Assembly (NCBI RefSeq): GCF_001269905.1
Contig: NZ_LHVK01000006.1
Span: forward strand, 248,001-312,000
Direction of reading: 5' to 3'
DNA from: Pseudomonas corrugata
GTDB lineage: Bacteria; Pseudomonadota; Gammaproteobacteria; Pseudomonadales; Pseudomonadaceae
Length of the DNA stretch: 64,000 nucleotides
Shown here piece after piece: positions 30,206-39,019 of this stretch. Both the position numbers and the translations under genes were made by a program. The first letter of the stretch is position 1; each line of letters starts with the position of its first letter. The notes under the pieces were generated by a model that did no database searches, was not told the DNA's origin, and saw only the letters and a program-made list of their open reading frames with translations.

Positions 30206-30991
30206 TCAACGCTGAGCGTCGAGGCTGCTCTTATCGAACGTCAGCTCGTTATATCCATTGCCAAAGCGGTAGTTGCTCCAGCGCATCCAGGTCTGCTTGC
30301 CGGTCTGGTGGTTGACCATTCGCATCTCGCTGGCCCGCCAGTAGCGGTCCAGGTAAACACCATAACCGCTGTAGGTCTGGGTTTTGAGCAACGCATTCTT
30401 ACGGTCGTAGTATTCCACCTTGAGCGGCCGGTAATACTGCTTGTCGAGCCAGGTCACTTGACGGGTGTAGCCGGAGCGCGGGTACGCAGGGGTCATTTCC
30501 AGCTTGTACGCGTCCAACCCATCAACTATCTCGTCCCCCAGATACTGGTACTGGTACTTATCGAGCTCCCAGCTGGCCATGTCCTCGTATGCGAATTCAC
30601 TGCCCATGAACGGGCCTGACTTGTTCTCCGAAGCAATCCGCTTGACCCGACGCAGCGACGGGAAAAACTGCCACTGATCATCCGAGGTCAGGCTATGGGC
30701 GTGGGTCAGCAAGGTGGTGCCACGCACATCCGCGGGGCTCAGAAAACGCACCAGACTCTTGTCGCCATCGGCATGTACTTCAAAGAACTGCACCGCCAAC
30801 TCACGGGTACTTACCGCGCCGTAGGCATTACGCAACTCCATCTGCAGATCCGCCGACATGTCCTTCCAACCGACGTTGTGCTGGTCCGCCTGCCTCGCGA
30901 TCTCCTGACCTTTCTCATCGGCCACGGCCACGCTCACATCAACGAGGCAGAACAGCATCGCCAAGTACTTCACGCTCTTCAGTCCTTTCAC
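30206..30991 (-). CDS. Outer-membrane lipoprotein-sorting (LolA-like) periplasmic protein
   Basis: A 261-residue exported protein of the LolA-like family (COG2834 type) that regularly accompanies MMPL exporters. A signal peptide covers about residues 1-24, ending SVAVA. The remainder is the half-barrel fold, including WQFFPSLRRVKRIASENKSGPFMGS in two recognisable blocks. The start is GTG at 30991 with GGAG 9 nt upstream; a second GTG at 30973, also with a good site, is possible. It overlaps the end of the exporter gene by 53 nt, so expression is tightly coupled. Confidence 0.8.
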   Translation of the reverse strand: MKGLKSVKYLAMLFCLVDVSVAVADEKGQEIARQADQHNVGWKDMSADLQMELRNAYGAVSTRELAVQFFEVHADGDKSLVRFLSPADVRGTTLLTHAHSLTSDDQWQFFPSLRRVKRIASENKSGPFMGSEFAYEDMASWELDKYQYQYLGDEIVDGLDAYKLEMTPAYPRSGYTRQVTWLDKQYYRPLKVEYYDRKNALLKTQTYSGYGVYLDRYWRASEMRMVNHQTGKQTWMRWSNYRFGNGYNELTFDKSSLDAQR

Positions 30992-33269
30992 GCTTCTTCT
31001 CCAATGTCAGTTCAAGCAACCCCGGCAGCAGGAAAAAATCCGCCAGCAGAGCAATCACTAATGTCAGGGCGGTCACCAGCCCCATTTCCCGGTTCAAGGC
31101 GAATTCGGATGTGGCCAGGACCAGGAACCCGGCCGTCAAGGTCAGCGAGGTCACCAATAAGGCAGGCGCCGTGCTGGTGAAAGCCTCGACAACCGCTTCA
31201 CCCACCGTCTGGCCGTGGGACTTGACCCGCTGCAACACCGCGTACATGAAGTGGATGGTGTCATCGACCACCACCCCCAACGTCATGGAGGCGACGATGG
31301 CCACCGAGAACCCAACCTGCCCAACGCAGATCCACCAGATCCCTAGAGCCATGGCTGCCGGAATCACGTTCGGCACCATGGACAGCAGGCCCAGCTTCCA
31401 AGAGCGGAACAACAGCATCAGCAGGACCGCGACCACCGCCGCCGAGGCGATGATCCCCCACATCATGCTTTCGATATTGCGCTGACCGATGTGGGCAAAG
31501 ATCAATGTGGTGCTGGCGGCCTTGGCCTCGATTGCCGGTGTGTTGCTGGCCAGCCACGACATAGAGCGACGCTCGAAGTCGAGCATTTGCCGGGTACTCA
31601 GTTCGTGTAGCGCCACTACGCTCCGGGTGACCGTGCGACTGACATCGATCTGGTTATTCAGGTCGAGTCCATAAGGTAAGGACTGCTCGTACAGCAGCAG
31701 ACTCTGCGCCGCCACCTCGGTGCTTTCCGGCAGCCGATAAGCCTCCTCGGTGCCAGTGGTCAGACTACGGTTGACTCGCTTTACCACGTCCGAGAGCGAA
31801 CTGACATGGGCGACTTCCGGCTGTTGGCGCAACCAAGCGGTATAGTCCTCCACCTGAGCCAGGAAGACCGGGTCGTTGACGCCGCTGCTTGATTTGGACT
31901 TGAGCGCATACTCGATGGTGTAAAGACCGGTTAGGTTCTGCTCGGTGTAGTCATTGGCCTGACGGAAAGCCGTCTCCGGGCTGAACCAGCGCAGATACTG
32001 ATCATTGAGCTCATTACGCCCGGCCAACGAGGCCAGCACCACTACCACAGGGATGCTCAGCCACATCAACCGCCGCGAGCGTGACTGCACCCAGGTGCCG
32101 AAGCGAGTCATCAGATGCTCCAGCGGATCCCCCTTGACGCCAGCCTTGAGCGGCAGCAGCGCGACCAGGCCTGGCAGCAGAAACAGAGTGAACAACCAGG
32201 CCAGGGCGATGCCGATCGAGACAATGTTGCCCAAGTCACGGAAAGGCGGGATCTCGCTGAAGTTCAGGGACAGGAACGCTACAGCAGTGGTCACGCTGGT
32301 CACAGTGACCGGTACGAGGGTTTCGTGCAGCGCCTCGCGCAATGCATCCAAGCGCGTAGCCCCCTTGCGCAGATGCATCAGGGTGACCGACAGCACATGC
32401 ACCGAGTCCGCCACGGCGATCATCAGAATCACCAGTGGCGCAGACGCCGAGAGCGAAGTCAGGCTCATGCCCAGCCAGCCCGCAATACCCTCGGCGCTGG
32501 TCATGGCCAGATACACCACGGCCACTGCTGCCACTGTGGCCAGCACACTGCGCAGCATGATCAACGCGGCAATCAGGATTACCAGATAGACCCAAGGGGT
32601 CAGGTTGGCGGCGTCACCCATGGCAGCTTCCAGAAAGGCATTGTTGTACATCGCCATGCCCGTCAGATGCACTTTTATCCCGGGAAATCTGGCTTGCGCC
32701 TCCTCAGCCAGTTGGCGGGCGAAACCCACCACCTCACTGTTCTCATAAGGAGAAACCCCGGCCAGGTGGTACACCACGTTGACCGCGGCGACATTGCCGG
32801 CCTTGGACACCAGGCGACCCACCAACTGCGGCTCTGACAAGGCGATGGTGCGGATTCGCTGGCGTTGCTGCTCGTTCAAGGTGGCGGCATCACGCACCAG
32901 GTCGGCGACCTGGATGTTGTCCGCGTCGGCGTCGATATTCTGAAAGTTGCTGAGGGAGTCCACCCGCACCGAATAAGGTGTCTGCCAGGCGCGCTGGGTT
33001 ATCCACTGCAGCGCCTCGAGGGACGACTGGCTGAATACCTCGCCCGACTCCGGCGCCACAACAATAAACAGGTTGTCCGACCGGTCAAAGGTGGCCTGCA
33101 TCTGCTCTTGCGCCATCAACTCCGGGTTATCCGGGGCAAGATACACTCGGTAGTCGGTACTGAAGCCGAGCCGGCTCTGCCCCAGGCTTGCCAAATAGGC
33201 CAGCCCTAGAAACAGCAGCAGGAACCCCCATCGCAAGCGCACTACCGCTGACACTATCGTTCTCATCAT
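30939..33269 (-). CDS. RND-superfamily (MMPL) exporter
   Basis: A protein of about 776 residues with two repeats of one membrane segment, a large periplasmic loop and five further segments, the MMPL/HpnN-like RND layout. TM-rich blocks include VYLVILIAALIMLRSVLA and VSFSVAIVASMTLGVVVDD-like sequence in which Asp pairs of the proton relay sit (GVVVDDTIHF). The frame is open to 33314; I prefer ATG at 33269 because GGAT is about 8 nt upstream, with ATG 33281 also possible. First gene of the leftward biosynthetic operon, it probably exports the product with the LolA-like and outer-membrane proteins. Confidence 0.85.
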   Translation of the reverse strand: MMRTIVSAVVRLRWGFLLLFLGLAYLASLGQSRLGFSTDYRVYLAPDNPELMAQEQMQATFDRSDNLFIVVAPESGEVFSQSSLEALQWITQRAWQTPYSVRVDSLSNFQNIDADADNIQVADLVRDAATLNEQQRQRIRTIALSEPQLVGRLVSKAGNVAAVNVVYHLAGVSPYENSEVVGFARQLAEEAQARFPGIKVHLTGMAMYNNAFLEAAMGDAANLTPWVYLVILIAALIMLRSVLATVAAVAVVYLAMTSAEGIAGWLGMSLTSLSASAPLVILMIAVADSVHVLSVTLMHLRKGATRLDALREALHETLVPVTVTSVTTAVAFLSLNFSEIPPFRDLGNIVSIGIALAWLFTLFLLPGLVALLPLKAGVKGDPLEHLMTRFGTWVQSRSRRLMWLSIPVVVVLASLAGRNELNDQYLRWFSPETAFRQANDYTEQNLTGLYTIEYALKSKSSSGVNDPVFLAQVEDYTAWLRQQPEVAHVSSLSDVVKRVNRSLTTGTEEAYRLPESTEVAAQSLLLYEQSLPYGLDLNNQIDVSRTVTRSVVALHELSTRQMLDFERRSMSWLASNTPAIEAKAASTTLIFAHIGQRNIESMMWGIIASAAVVAVLLMLLFRSWKLGLLSMVPNVIPAAMALGIWWICVGQVGFSVAIVASMTLGVVVDDTIHFMYAVLQRVKSHGQTVGEAVVEAFTSTAPALLVTSLTLTAGFLVLATSEFALNREMGLVTALTLVIALLADFFLLPGLLELTLEKKRERTEEREVLGDAVLPR

Positions 33270-33314
33270 TTTGACATCCATTCCAAAAGGGCCATGTGAT
33301 CGATGGGTGCGCAA

Positions 33315-33393
33315 GCTATAGAAACACTTCTTTCACGTCAACAGTTGACGTGCAAACATTTAACTTGTAGTTTTTTTACGTCAAATATGGCGT
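33315..33393. promoter_or_regulatory. Divergent promoters with palindromic operators
   Basis: A perfect 19-bp palindrome CACGTCAACAGTTGACGTG lies at 33334-33352. Each arm contains TTGACG. Rightward, TTGACG (33345-33350) is 17 bp from TAGTTT (33368-33373). Leftward, TTGACG (33341-33336) is 15 bp from TATAGC (33320-33315). A weaker copy, ACGTCAA-AT-ATGGCGT, lies at 33378-33393 over the rightward start site. A dimeric repressor bound here would shut both operons; the MarR protein encoded at 36530 is the obvious candidate. Confidence 0.65.
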
Positions 33394-33411
33394 CACATTA
33401 AGGAGCAAGAC

Positions 33412-33909
33412 ATGAAGCTGAACGTAATCAGCGAAGCACACCAGCCCAGCCCGGTTTCGGCTGTAGTGCTGGACGGTCGGGTTTCCCAGCCGATGTTTGG
33501 AGAGCTGGACGTGCGTCGCCTGCAACTCTCCCCCGCAGTGGATGGGCAACCGGGGGTTCAGGTGACCGGAGTCAAACAGGATCTGGCACGCTGGGCCGAA
33601 GTCCAGGGCCCCACCATGCTGGTGGCCTTTCAGTTCCAGGCCCCTGATGCCTCAGACAACGCCGATGCCCTGGCCAGGTATGTCGCTGATCGCGAACCAG
33701 CCCTGACCCGACATGGCGGGCGCGTGGTAATCAGCGCGGTCACAGAGCGCGGTGAACAGTGGTCCTTCGACGGATTCGAGATCATCGAATTCCCGTCAGC
33801 GGACACCGTGGGACAACTGATGCAAGATCCCGACTACCGCAATCGGACTGCGGCTTCCAGCGCGGTATTCGGTGGCGCCTTTGCCATGGCCCCGATCCAA
33901 GCCGCCTAA
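33412..33909 (+). CDS. DUF1330-like small protein
   Basis: A 165-residue protein whose second half resembles the DUF1330/EthD ferredoxin-like fold (LARYVADREPALTRHGGRVV, then WSFDGFEIIEFPSADTVGQL). No catalytic motif is evident. AAGGAG is 6 nt before the ATG. It is the first gene of the rightward operon and ends 22 nt before the P450 gene. It could be a small cyclase, isomerase or accessory protein acting on the pathway's intermediates; this is inference from context. Confidence 0.65.
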   Translation: MKLNVISEAHQPSPVSAVVLDGRVSQPMFGELDVRRLQLSPAVDGQPGVQVTGVKQDLARWAEVQGPTMLVAFQFQAPDASDNADALARYVADREPALTRHGGRVVISAVTERGEQWSFDGFEIIEFPSADTVGQLMQDPDYRNRTAASSAVFGGAFAMAPIQAA

Positions 33910-33931
33910 AGCTGCAATCAAGGACGATAGG

Positions 33932-35296
33932 ATGAACGCTTTTGCGCCCGGCCCTCGCGGGCATATGCTTTTCGGCTGTTCTGAGCGGTTTCGTAACGAA
34001 CCGCTGGCACTCTTGAACGAGTGTCGGCAGCGCTACGGCACCCTCGTACGATTGCCCGTCGGTTTTGGGGCCTCCTTCTGCCTGGCCTTCGACCCGGCCG
34101 ATCTCGATACCATTTTCCAAGGCGAAAACTTCGGTCGCAGCGATATCGCCGCAGCCTTCGGCCCCTTGGCGGGTGGCAGCATGATCATCGCCGACGGCCA
34201 GAAGTGGAAGGAGCAGCGCAAGGCGGTCATCCCGTCGTTCGCCCTGCCGCGCCTGCGCGCGCTCGCGCAGAATGTCGACGCCCTGGCTCACGAACGCGTG
34301 GCCGACTGGGCCAATCGCGTGGACCACAACGGCGACATCGATCTGCAGCACGAAATGGTCGATTACGCCATGGACGTGTTGACCCATTTTCTCTTCGGAC
34401 ACCGCATCGGGGCCCAGGCTATTGCGCGCATCTCCCACGGCTGGACCCTGAGCCTGCGCTACATGAATATCCGTCTGTCCTCGCCGGTTCCGCTTCCCGA
34501 TTGGTTGCCAACGCCGAACAACCGTCGGCTGCACACCGCCGCCGGGCAAATCGCCACGGTCCTGCTGGAAATCATTGCCCAGCACCGCAGCAGTAGCCCC
34601 GCATCTGCTGGCGGCTTCCTTGACGACTTGATCAACTACCGCGATGAACAAGGCCAGGCCCTCGACGATCAGCACATCCTGCGGGAAATCATGGGTGTGT
34701 TCCTGGCCGGCTTCGACACCGTCGCTTCAGCCATGATGTGGACCCTGGGCGATCTGGCCAAACACCCGGGCTGGCAGCAGGCGGTGCGCGATGAATTGAA
34801 TTCAGTCGCCACCAGCAGCCGGCTCGACCTGAAAGACACGCCCGTGCTGGAACAGTGCTTTAACGAATCCATGCGCCTGTCGCCACCGCTGTGGCTAATC
34901 GATCGCAAGGCCGCTCAACCGTGCATACTCGGTGGCCAACGGGTGCCGGGAGGCACCAACATCATCATGAGTCCTTGGGTGACTCACCGTGACCCGTCCT
35001 TCTGGGAGCGGCCCCTGGACTATCACCCCGAGCATTTCGCGGCAACAGCGCCCAGCCGGCCCAAGTACGCCTTCTTCCCCTTTGGCGGCGGGCGGATGAA
35101 GTGCATTGGCATCGGCTTGGCACACTTGCAATTGAAGTCGCTGCTCCGGCAGGTGCTGACTCACTACGAGCTCAATGTGCGCCCGGAGCACTTGCCTGAA
35201 ATTGAACCGGCATTCGTTCTACGGACTCGCAATGGCCTGAAGACTTCTCTGACCAGGCGCGTAGCTAATGGCGAATCCACTGCTGTCGCGATTTAG
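33932..35296 (+). CDS. Cytochrome P450
   Basis: A 454-residue P450. The I-helix motif is GVFLAGFDTVAS, the K-helix ExxR is NESMR, and the haem-ligand loop is FPFGGGRMKCIG with Cys391. ATG at 33932 follows AAGGA at 33920; an in-frame ATG at 33872 lies within the preceding gene and is unlikely. It probably oxidises an intermediate of the cluster pathway. No ferredoxin gene is nearby. Its 3' end overlaps the barrel gene by 29 nt. Confidence 0.92.
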   Translation: MNAFAPGPRGHMLFGCSERFRNEPLALLNECRQRYGTLVRLPVGFGASFCLAFDPADLDTIFQGENFGRSDIAAAFGPLAGGSMIIADGQKWKEQRKAVIPSFALPRLRALAQNVDALAHERVADWANRVDHNGDIDLQHEMVDYAMDVLTHFLFGHRIGAQAIARISHGWTLSLRYMNIRLSSPVPLPDWLPTPNNRRLHTAAGQIATVLLEIIAQHRSSSPASAGGFLDDLINYRDEQGQALDDQHILREIMGVFLAGFDTVASAMMWTLGDLAKHPGWQQAVRDELNSVATSSRLDLKDTPVLEQCFNESMRLSPPLWLIDRKAAQPCILGGQRVPGGTNIIMSPWVTHRDPSFWERPLDYHPEHFAATAPSRPKYAFFPFGGGRMKCIGIGLAHLQLKSLLRQVLTHYELNVRPEHLPEIEPAFVLRTRNGLKTSLTRRVANGESTAVAI

Positions 35297-36395
35297 CCTG
35301 GGGCTGCTGCTGACTTGCCTGACAATCACCTTAAGCCCTTGCGCAAGCAGCACGGAGGAGCAGTACAAGCTGACACTCCAGGGCAACGGTTACGAGTCGG
35401 CACGCACATCTTTTCCAGGTCTGCAGTTCAAGTGGGACCGCCATGAACCGCTGCTCGAGCAGATGTCGTTGGACATGGAGGTAGAATTACAGTGGGCGGG
35501 ACTGGACCGATACGACGCCGCGGACTTGCGCGAACTTTCGTTGTCCTACCGACCGGGGCCCTGGCAGTTGGGGGTTGGCCTGAGCCGCGTGTTTTGGGGG
35601 GTCACCGAGTCCCGGCATCTGGTCGATGTGGTGAATCAGGTTGACCTCAGATTCGACCCGGATGGCGATGCTCGCCTCTCGCAACCCATGGCCTCGGTGG
35701 GCTATCGCGGCCTGGGGCGGAACGTGACGTTATATGCCCTACCCTGCTATCGCGAGCGGCCGGACGCGCTGATCTTCGGTGAACATGGCGCGCAGGATCC
35801 TGCTTATGAGCAGGCCATCTTCACGCCACTGCGCTGCTCCGGACAGACCGATTTTGCCGTACGTGCCACCCAGGTAGCCGGCCCTGCGGATATTGGCCTC
35901 AGCTACTTTCGGGGTCACAGTCGCGAACCTTACGCGGGCCATTCCCCCGCCAGTTCCGATCCGACGTACCCCGAGGTGAACAGGTTCGCCGTCGACACTC
36001 AAGTCACCCTGGGCGCCTGGCTGCTGAAGCTCGAGGCGTTGCTTCAGGACAGTGAACACGGGATTGATCGAGCCAGTGTCTCGGGCTTCGAATATACCTG
36101 GGTCTCAGCCTTCAACGGTGCCAGTGACCTATCCCTGCTGTACGAGCACCTGACCGACACGCGCTGCGACAGCGTCATTGCATCATGTGGCGAGATGCTG
36201 GGAATCCGGTGGATCGCCAACGACGTCGCGGACACCAACCTGCTGGTGTCCTCCGTGCGGGATCGCCAGAATGGCTTATGGGGTCTGAAAGTTCAGGGCA
36301 GCCGGCGCATTGATGAGCAACTGAGCCTGCTCCTCAACAGCGGGGGGATGTACCGAGCAAGGTACCTGTCCGTTGGGCTATCCTATGCGTTTTGA
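35268..36395 (+). CDS. Predicted outer-membrane beta-barrel protein
   Basis: A 375-residue protein with an N-terminal hydrophobic signal segment (residues 8-25), then alternating strands rich in aromatic residues and ending in SVGLSYAF, the terminal Phe expected of outer-membrane barrels. I do not recognise a specific family; it resembles porin-like partners of MMPL/LolA-like export sets. It starts inside the P450 gene, 29 nt before the P450 stop ends, so the two are translationally coupled. It probably forms the outer-membrane step of export, which is inference. Confidence 0.65.
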   Translation: MANPLLSRFSLGLLLTCLTITLSPCASSTEEQYKLTLQGNGYESARTSFPGLQFKWDRHEPLLEQMSLDMEVELQWAGLDRYDAADLRELSLSYRPGPWQLGVGLSRVFWGVTESRHLVDVVNQVDLRFDPDGDARLSQPMASVGYRGLGRNVTLYALPCYRERPDALIFGEHGAQDPAYEQAIFTPLRCSGQTDFAVRATQVAGPADIGLSYFRGHSREPYAGHSPASSDPTYPEVNRFAVDTQVTLGAWLLKLEALLQDSEHGIDRASVSGFEYTWVSAFNGASDLSLLYEHLTDTRCDSVIASCGEMLGIRWIANDVADTNLLVSSVRDRQNGLWGLKVQGSRRIDEQLSLLLNSGGMYRARYLSVGLSYAF

Positions 36396-36529
36396 TCATG
36401 CTGGCAGCTCGTTTCTAGCTCTGCCCTGCTTTACGCGTGGCAACGACACACTACAGGATGGTTTTCAGGGCATGAGGCCAGCCTGAACGCGTTTTGCTCG
36501 ATCGCCCACTGCATTCAGAGGTACGAATA

Positions 36530-36976
36530 GTGGCACGCAATAGCAATGCTGAACCCGTACTACGCAACCTGTTCTGCTTCAACTTCTATCGTGGATGGCG
36601 AGGCATTTCCGAGTTCTACAGAAAGTACCTGCCCGAGGGCATATCCGCCCAGCAGAGTTATCTTCTGGAACTCTGCAGGACGGACGAGGGCATTCTTGTG
36701 GGAGACATTGCGCATCAGCTTGAAATTGACGTCTCGGCGGTGTCCGGATTGCTTAAGCGCATGGAGAGCAGCGGCCTGATCAGACGAGAAGTGCTACCCT
36801 CGAATCGACGTCAAACCTTAGTGTTCCTTACTCATCAGGGGGAAGAGCTGCGTAAGGAAGTCCATCAGTCGATGATGGTTGCTGATCGTTTGTTATCCGA
36901 AGCCATTCAGAAAGAGGACAAGCTTTCGCTGATCAGAGTGGTCGATCAGATCAGACATCTTATAGACGCCGAGTAA
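36530..36976 (+). CDS. MarR-family transcription regulator
   Basis: A 148-residue winged-helix regulator. The recognition region is GDIAHQLEIDVSAVSGLLKRME, followed by the wing GLIRREVLPSNRRQTLVFLT. GTG at 36530 has AGAGG 8 nt upstream; the frame is open further up to 36494, but without a ribosome site. It is transcribed in the same direction as the P450 operon, 134 bp after it. It probably represses both cluster operons through the palindromes at 33334-33393 and may be relieved by the product. Confidence 0.85.
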   Translation: MARNSNAEPVLRNLFCFNFYRGWRGISEFYRKYLPEGISAQQSYLLELCRTDEGILVGDIAHQLEIDVSAVSGLLKRMESSGLIRREVLPSNRRQTLVFLTHQGEELRKEVHQSMMVADRLLSEAIQKEDKLSLIRVVDQIRHLIDAE

Positions 36977-37170
36977 GCATTGGACTCCTGCTGAACCTTC
37001 CTGTTTTCCAGCCGCCTCCACGCATCTAACACACCTGGCATGGTTATACGGGCCGGAGCCACGTTGTGCGATAGATCAGGATGACGGCGACGTTGGAACC
37101 TTACACCAGACCAAAGAAACCTACTGGTGGAGCAACATCTGACGGTTTAAATCGGTGCCGACTGTTGCGC

Positions 37171-37199
37171 CGCTATCGCGAGCAGGCTCGCTCCCCACA
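37171..37199. repeat. Single REP sequence
   Basis: CGCTATCGCGAGCAGGCTCG and the following CTCC match the REP pair at 7350-7435. It lies between the MarR gene and the convergent glycine-rich gene. The rest of 36977-37214 holds nothing I can name. Confidence 0.75.
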
Positions 37200-37214
37200 G
37201 GTTTCCATGGCTGA

Positions 37215-37802
37215 CTAGAACAGATAGCCGATATAGATCGCCGCCCCACCACCGGCCTGCGCGCCGGCGTTCATACCCGCCATGACCACGGCTCCCTTGG
37301 CCGACTGCATCAGTTGTCGGTTGACGGTGCTGGAAGCAATGATCGATGTGGCCGGGCTGGCACTCAAGGCCACTGACAAGGCCAGCAACTTGGGATCGAG
37401 CCCGAACAACAAGGCCATGGCAGAACCACCGACTACCAGTCCACCTCCCACTTCGGTGTAGAGGCAGGGGCCGGTGATGTCATCACTTGTCAGGTCGCGT
37501 CCGGCCAAGGCATCACTGACAAAGACTTTGCCGAAGCTGGGAAACGCCTCGGCTGCGCCGGCCGCTCCTACACTCTTGCCTTTTATCTGGATATTGACCT
37601 TGCCAAAGCGCGGCAGCCGGGCACCAAAGCCGGCTCCTACCCCGACGCCACCGTAGCGGTAGCTGACGTCTTCACCTTGGGGCGAGCGCAGAATGATCGA
37701 ACCACCACTGCCCGCCACCACGGCCACGGTCAGACCGCCACCGCTCGCGGTCTGGTACGCCCAACGGCTCTCATTGACCGGAATCGGGATGTTGTAGCTC
37801 AT
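37215..37802 (-). CDS. Hypothetical glycine-rich protein
   Basis: A 195-residue protein I do not recognise. It is rich in Gly, Ala and Val, with glycine-patterned strands (GVGVGAGFGARLP) and a moderately hydrophobic C-terminal half (VVGGSAMALLFGLDPKLLAL). No signal peptide is clear. AAAGGA lies 9 nt before the ATG. It starts 15 nt after the DUF3592 gene and is probably co-transcribed with it, so an envelope or secreted role is possible. Confidence 0.6.
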   Translation of the reverse strand: MSYNIPIPVNESRWAYQTASGGGLTVAVVAGSGGSIILRSPQGEDVSYRYGGVGVGAGFGARLPRFGKVNIQIKGKSVGAAGAAEAFPSFGKVFVSDALAGRDLTSDDITGPCLYTEVGGGLVVGGSAMALLFGLDPKLLALSVALSASPATSIIASSTVNRQLMQSAKGAVVMAGMNAGAQAGGGAAIYIGYLF

Positions 37803-37817
37803 ACGTTCGAAATCCTT

Positions 37818-38249
37818 TTATTTGAGTGAAACGCGTCGACCATGCCGAAAACAGGTTTTGGACAAGCCAGCAAACGCGAACATCAGACCGAGGCATCCCA
37901 GCAGCCCGGAAGGTCCCCACAGCGCACCCGCATCATCGATGACAGCGCTGCCGGCGGGCTGTTCGGCCAGGTAATGCACTCGTACCGACTGCCCTTGCTG
38001 ATAGCCGAAGATCATTCCGCCCTGGGGATAGGAGATTGCTTCACCGCTGACGCTGGTGAAGGCGATTTCAGGATGCGAACCGCCGGCATTCAGGCGGCTG
38101 ACGATGCCATTGGCAGTCTGCGCGCGGGAGAGAAATTCGCGGCGATCGAGGGTGAGATTGACAGCAATGCACAACAGTCCGATGCCAATCAGGGCAAACA
38201 GCAAGCCCAGCAATATCTTCCCGACGGATGAGGAAGTGTCGTTAGCCAT
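37818..38249 (-). CDS. DUF3592 membrane protein
   Basis: A 143-residue protein with membrane segments at about residues 10-30 and 108-127 flanking a small soluble DUF3592 domain (VSRLNAGGSHPEIAFTS, then GQSVRVHYLAEQP). The function of the family is unknown. First gene of a two-gene leftward unit. Confidence 0.7.
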   Translation of the reverse strand: MANDTSSSVGKILLGLLFALIGIGLLCIAVNLTLDRREFLSRAQTANGIVSRLNAGGSHPEIAFTSVSGEAISYPQGGMIFGYQQGQSVRVHYLAEQPAGSAVIDDAGALWGPSGLLGCLGLMFAFAGLSKTCFRHGRRVSLK

Positions 38250-38316
38250 GGCAGGTCTCAGTATTCGTCCATGAAAGAGGGGCGTCAGGATAGCAAGAAG
38301 CTTTATCCGAGTCCGC

Positions 38317-38925
38317 TCATTTGCTGGCAGAAGCCATCAGTACACCAAAACAGAAAAAGGTTATGCCCGACAGCTTGCCAACGACCTGTGCCCCTCGGTT
38401 CGTGGACAGCCAGCCCCTCACACTGTTGGCCATGAGCGCATAGCCGCTATGAACCAGTACGACAAGCAAGCCATAGGAGGACACCAGCAGGAAAAACTGG
38501 CTGTAGTAGCTGTCCCCCGGCTTGATGAACTGCGGATATACCGCGAGAAAAAAGAAACCCGCCTTGGGGTTCAATAGCTGGATCGACAACGCTGCGACGA
38601 ATCGTTGCCACGGACGCGACGGCGTGACGTTGAGCTCAGGGATGAAACGCCCCATGCGCCACATCTTGATCCCCAGGTACAACAGGTACAGTGCACCGAC
38701 ATATTTGAGAACACTGAACGCGGTGGATGACGTGGCGAGGATCAAACCGACACTGGTGGCAGAAATACCCGCCACGACAAATGCCCCCAGCGCGATACCG
38801 AAGATGCCGGGCAACGCACCGCTCCAGCCATGGCGCAAGGCGTTGGAAATCGTCAGCATCACCCCAGGGCCAGGGCTCAGTACGGTCAGGGTGGCCAGAA
38901 TCAGAAACAGTCCGTAATTAATCAT
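38317..38925 (-). CDS. LysE/RhtB-family amino-acid exporter
   Basis: A 202-residue inner-membrane exporter with five to six segments. The family signature LSPGPGVMLTISNALRHGW is near residues 16-35. Substrates of this family are amino acids, homoserine lactone and analogues. It diverges from the LysR gene over 94 bp, which suggests that LysR controls it. Confidence 0.88.
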   Translation of the reverse strand: MINYGLFLILATLTVLSPGPGVMLTISNALRHGWSGALPGIFGIALGAFVVAGISATSVGLILATSSTAFSVLKYVGALYLLYLGIKMWRMGRFIPELNVTPSRPWQRFVAALSIQLLNPKAGFFFLAVYPQFIKPGDSYYSQFFLLVSSYGLLVVLVHSGYALMANSVRGWLSTNRGAQVVGKLSGITFFCFGVLMASASK

Positions 38926-39019
38926 GAATCACTCCGAAGCAGGTGATGCTCAGAGTGGTGTGACGGGGCATTGCTGACAAACGCTTTAATTGCGCCCCTG
39001 ATGTGACAAAATCAGACAC

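Noticed and set aside
35746..35760. REP-like CTATCGCGAGCGG in the barrel gene
   Set aside because: It lies inside a coding frame, lacks the second half of the REP and is probably chance.
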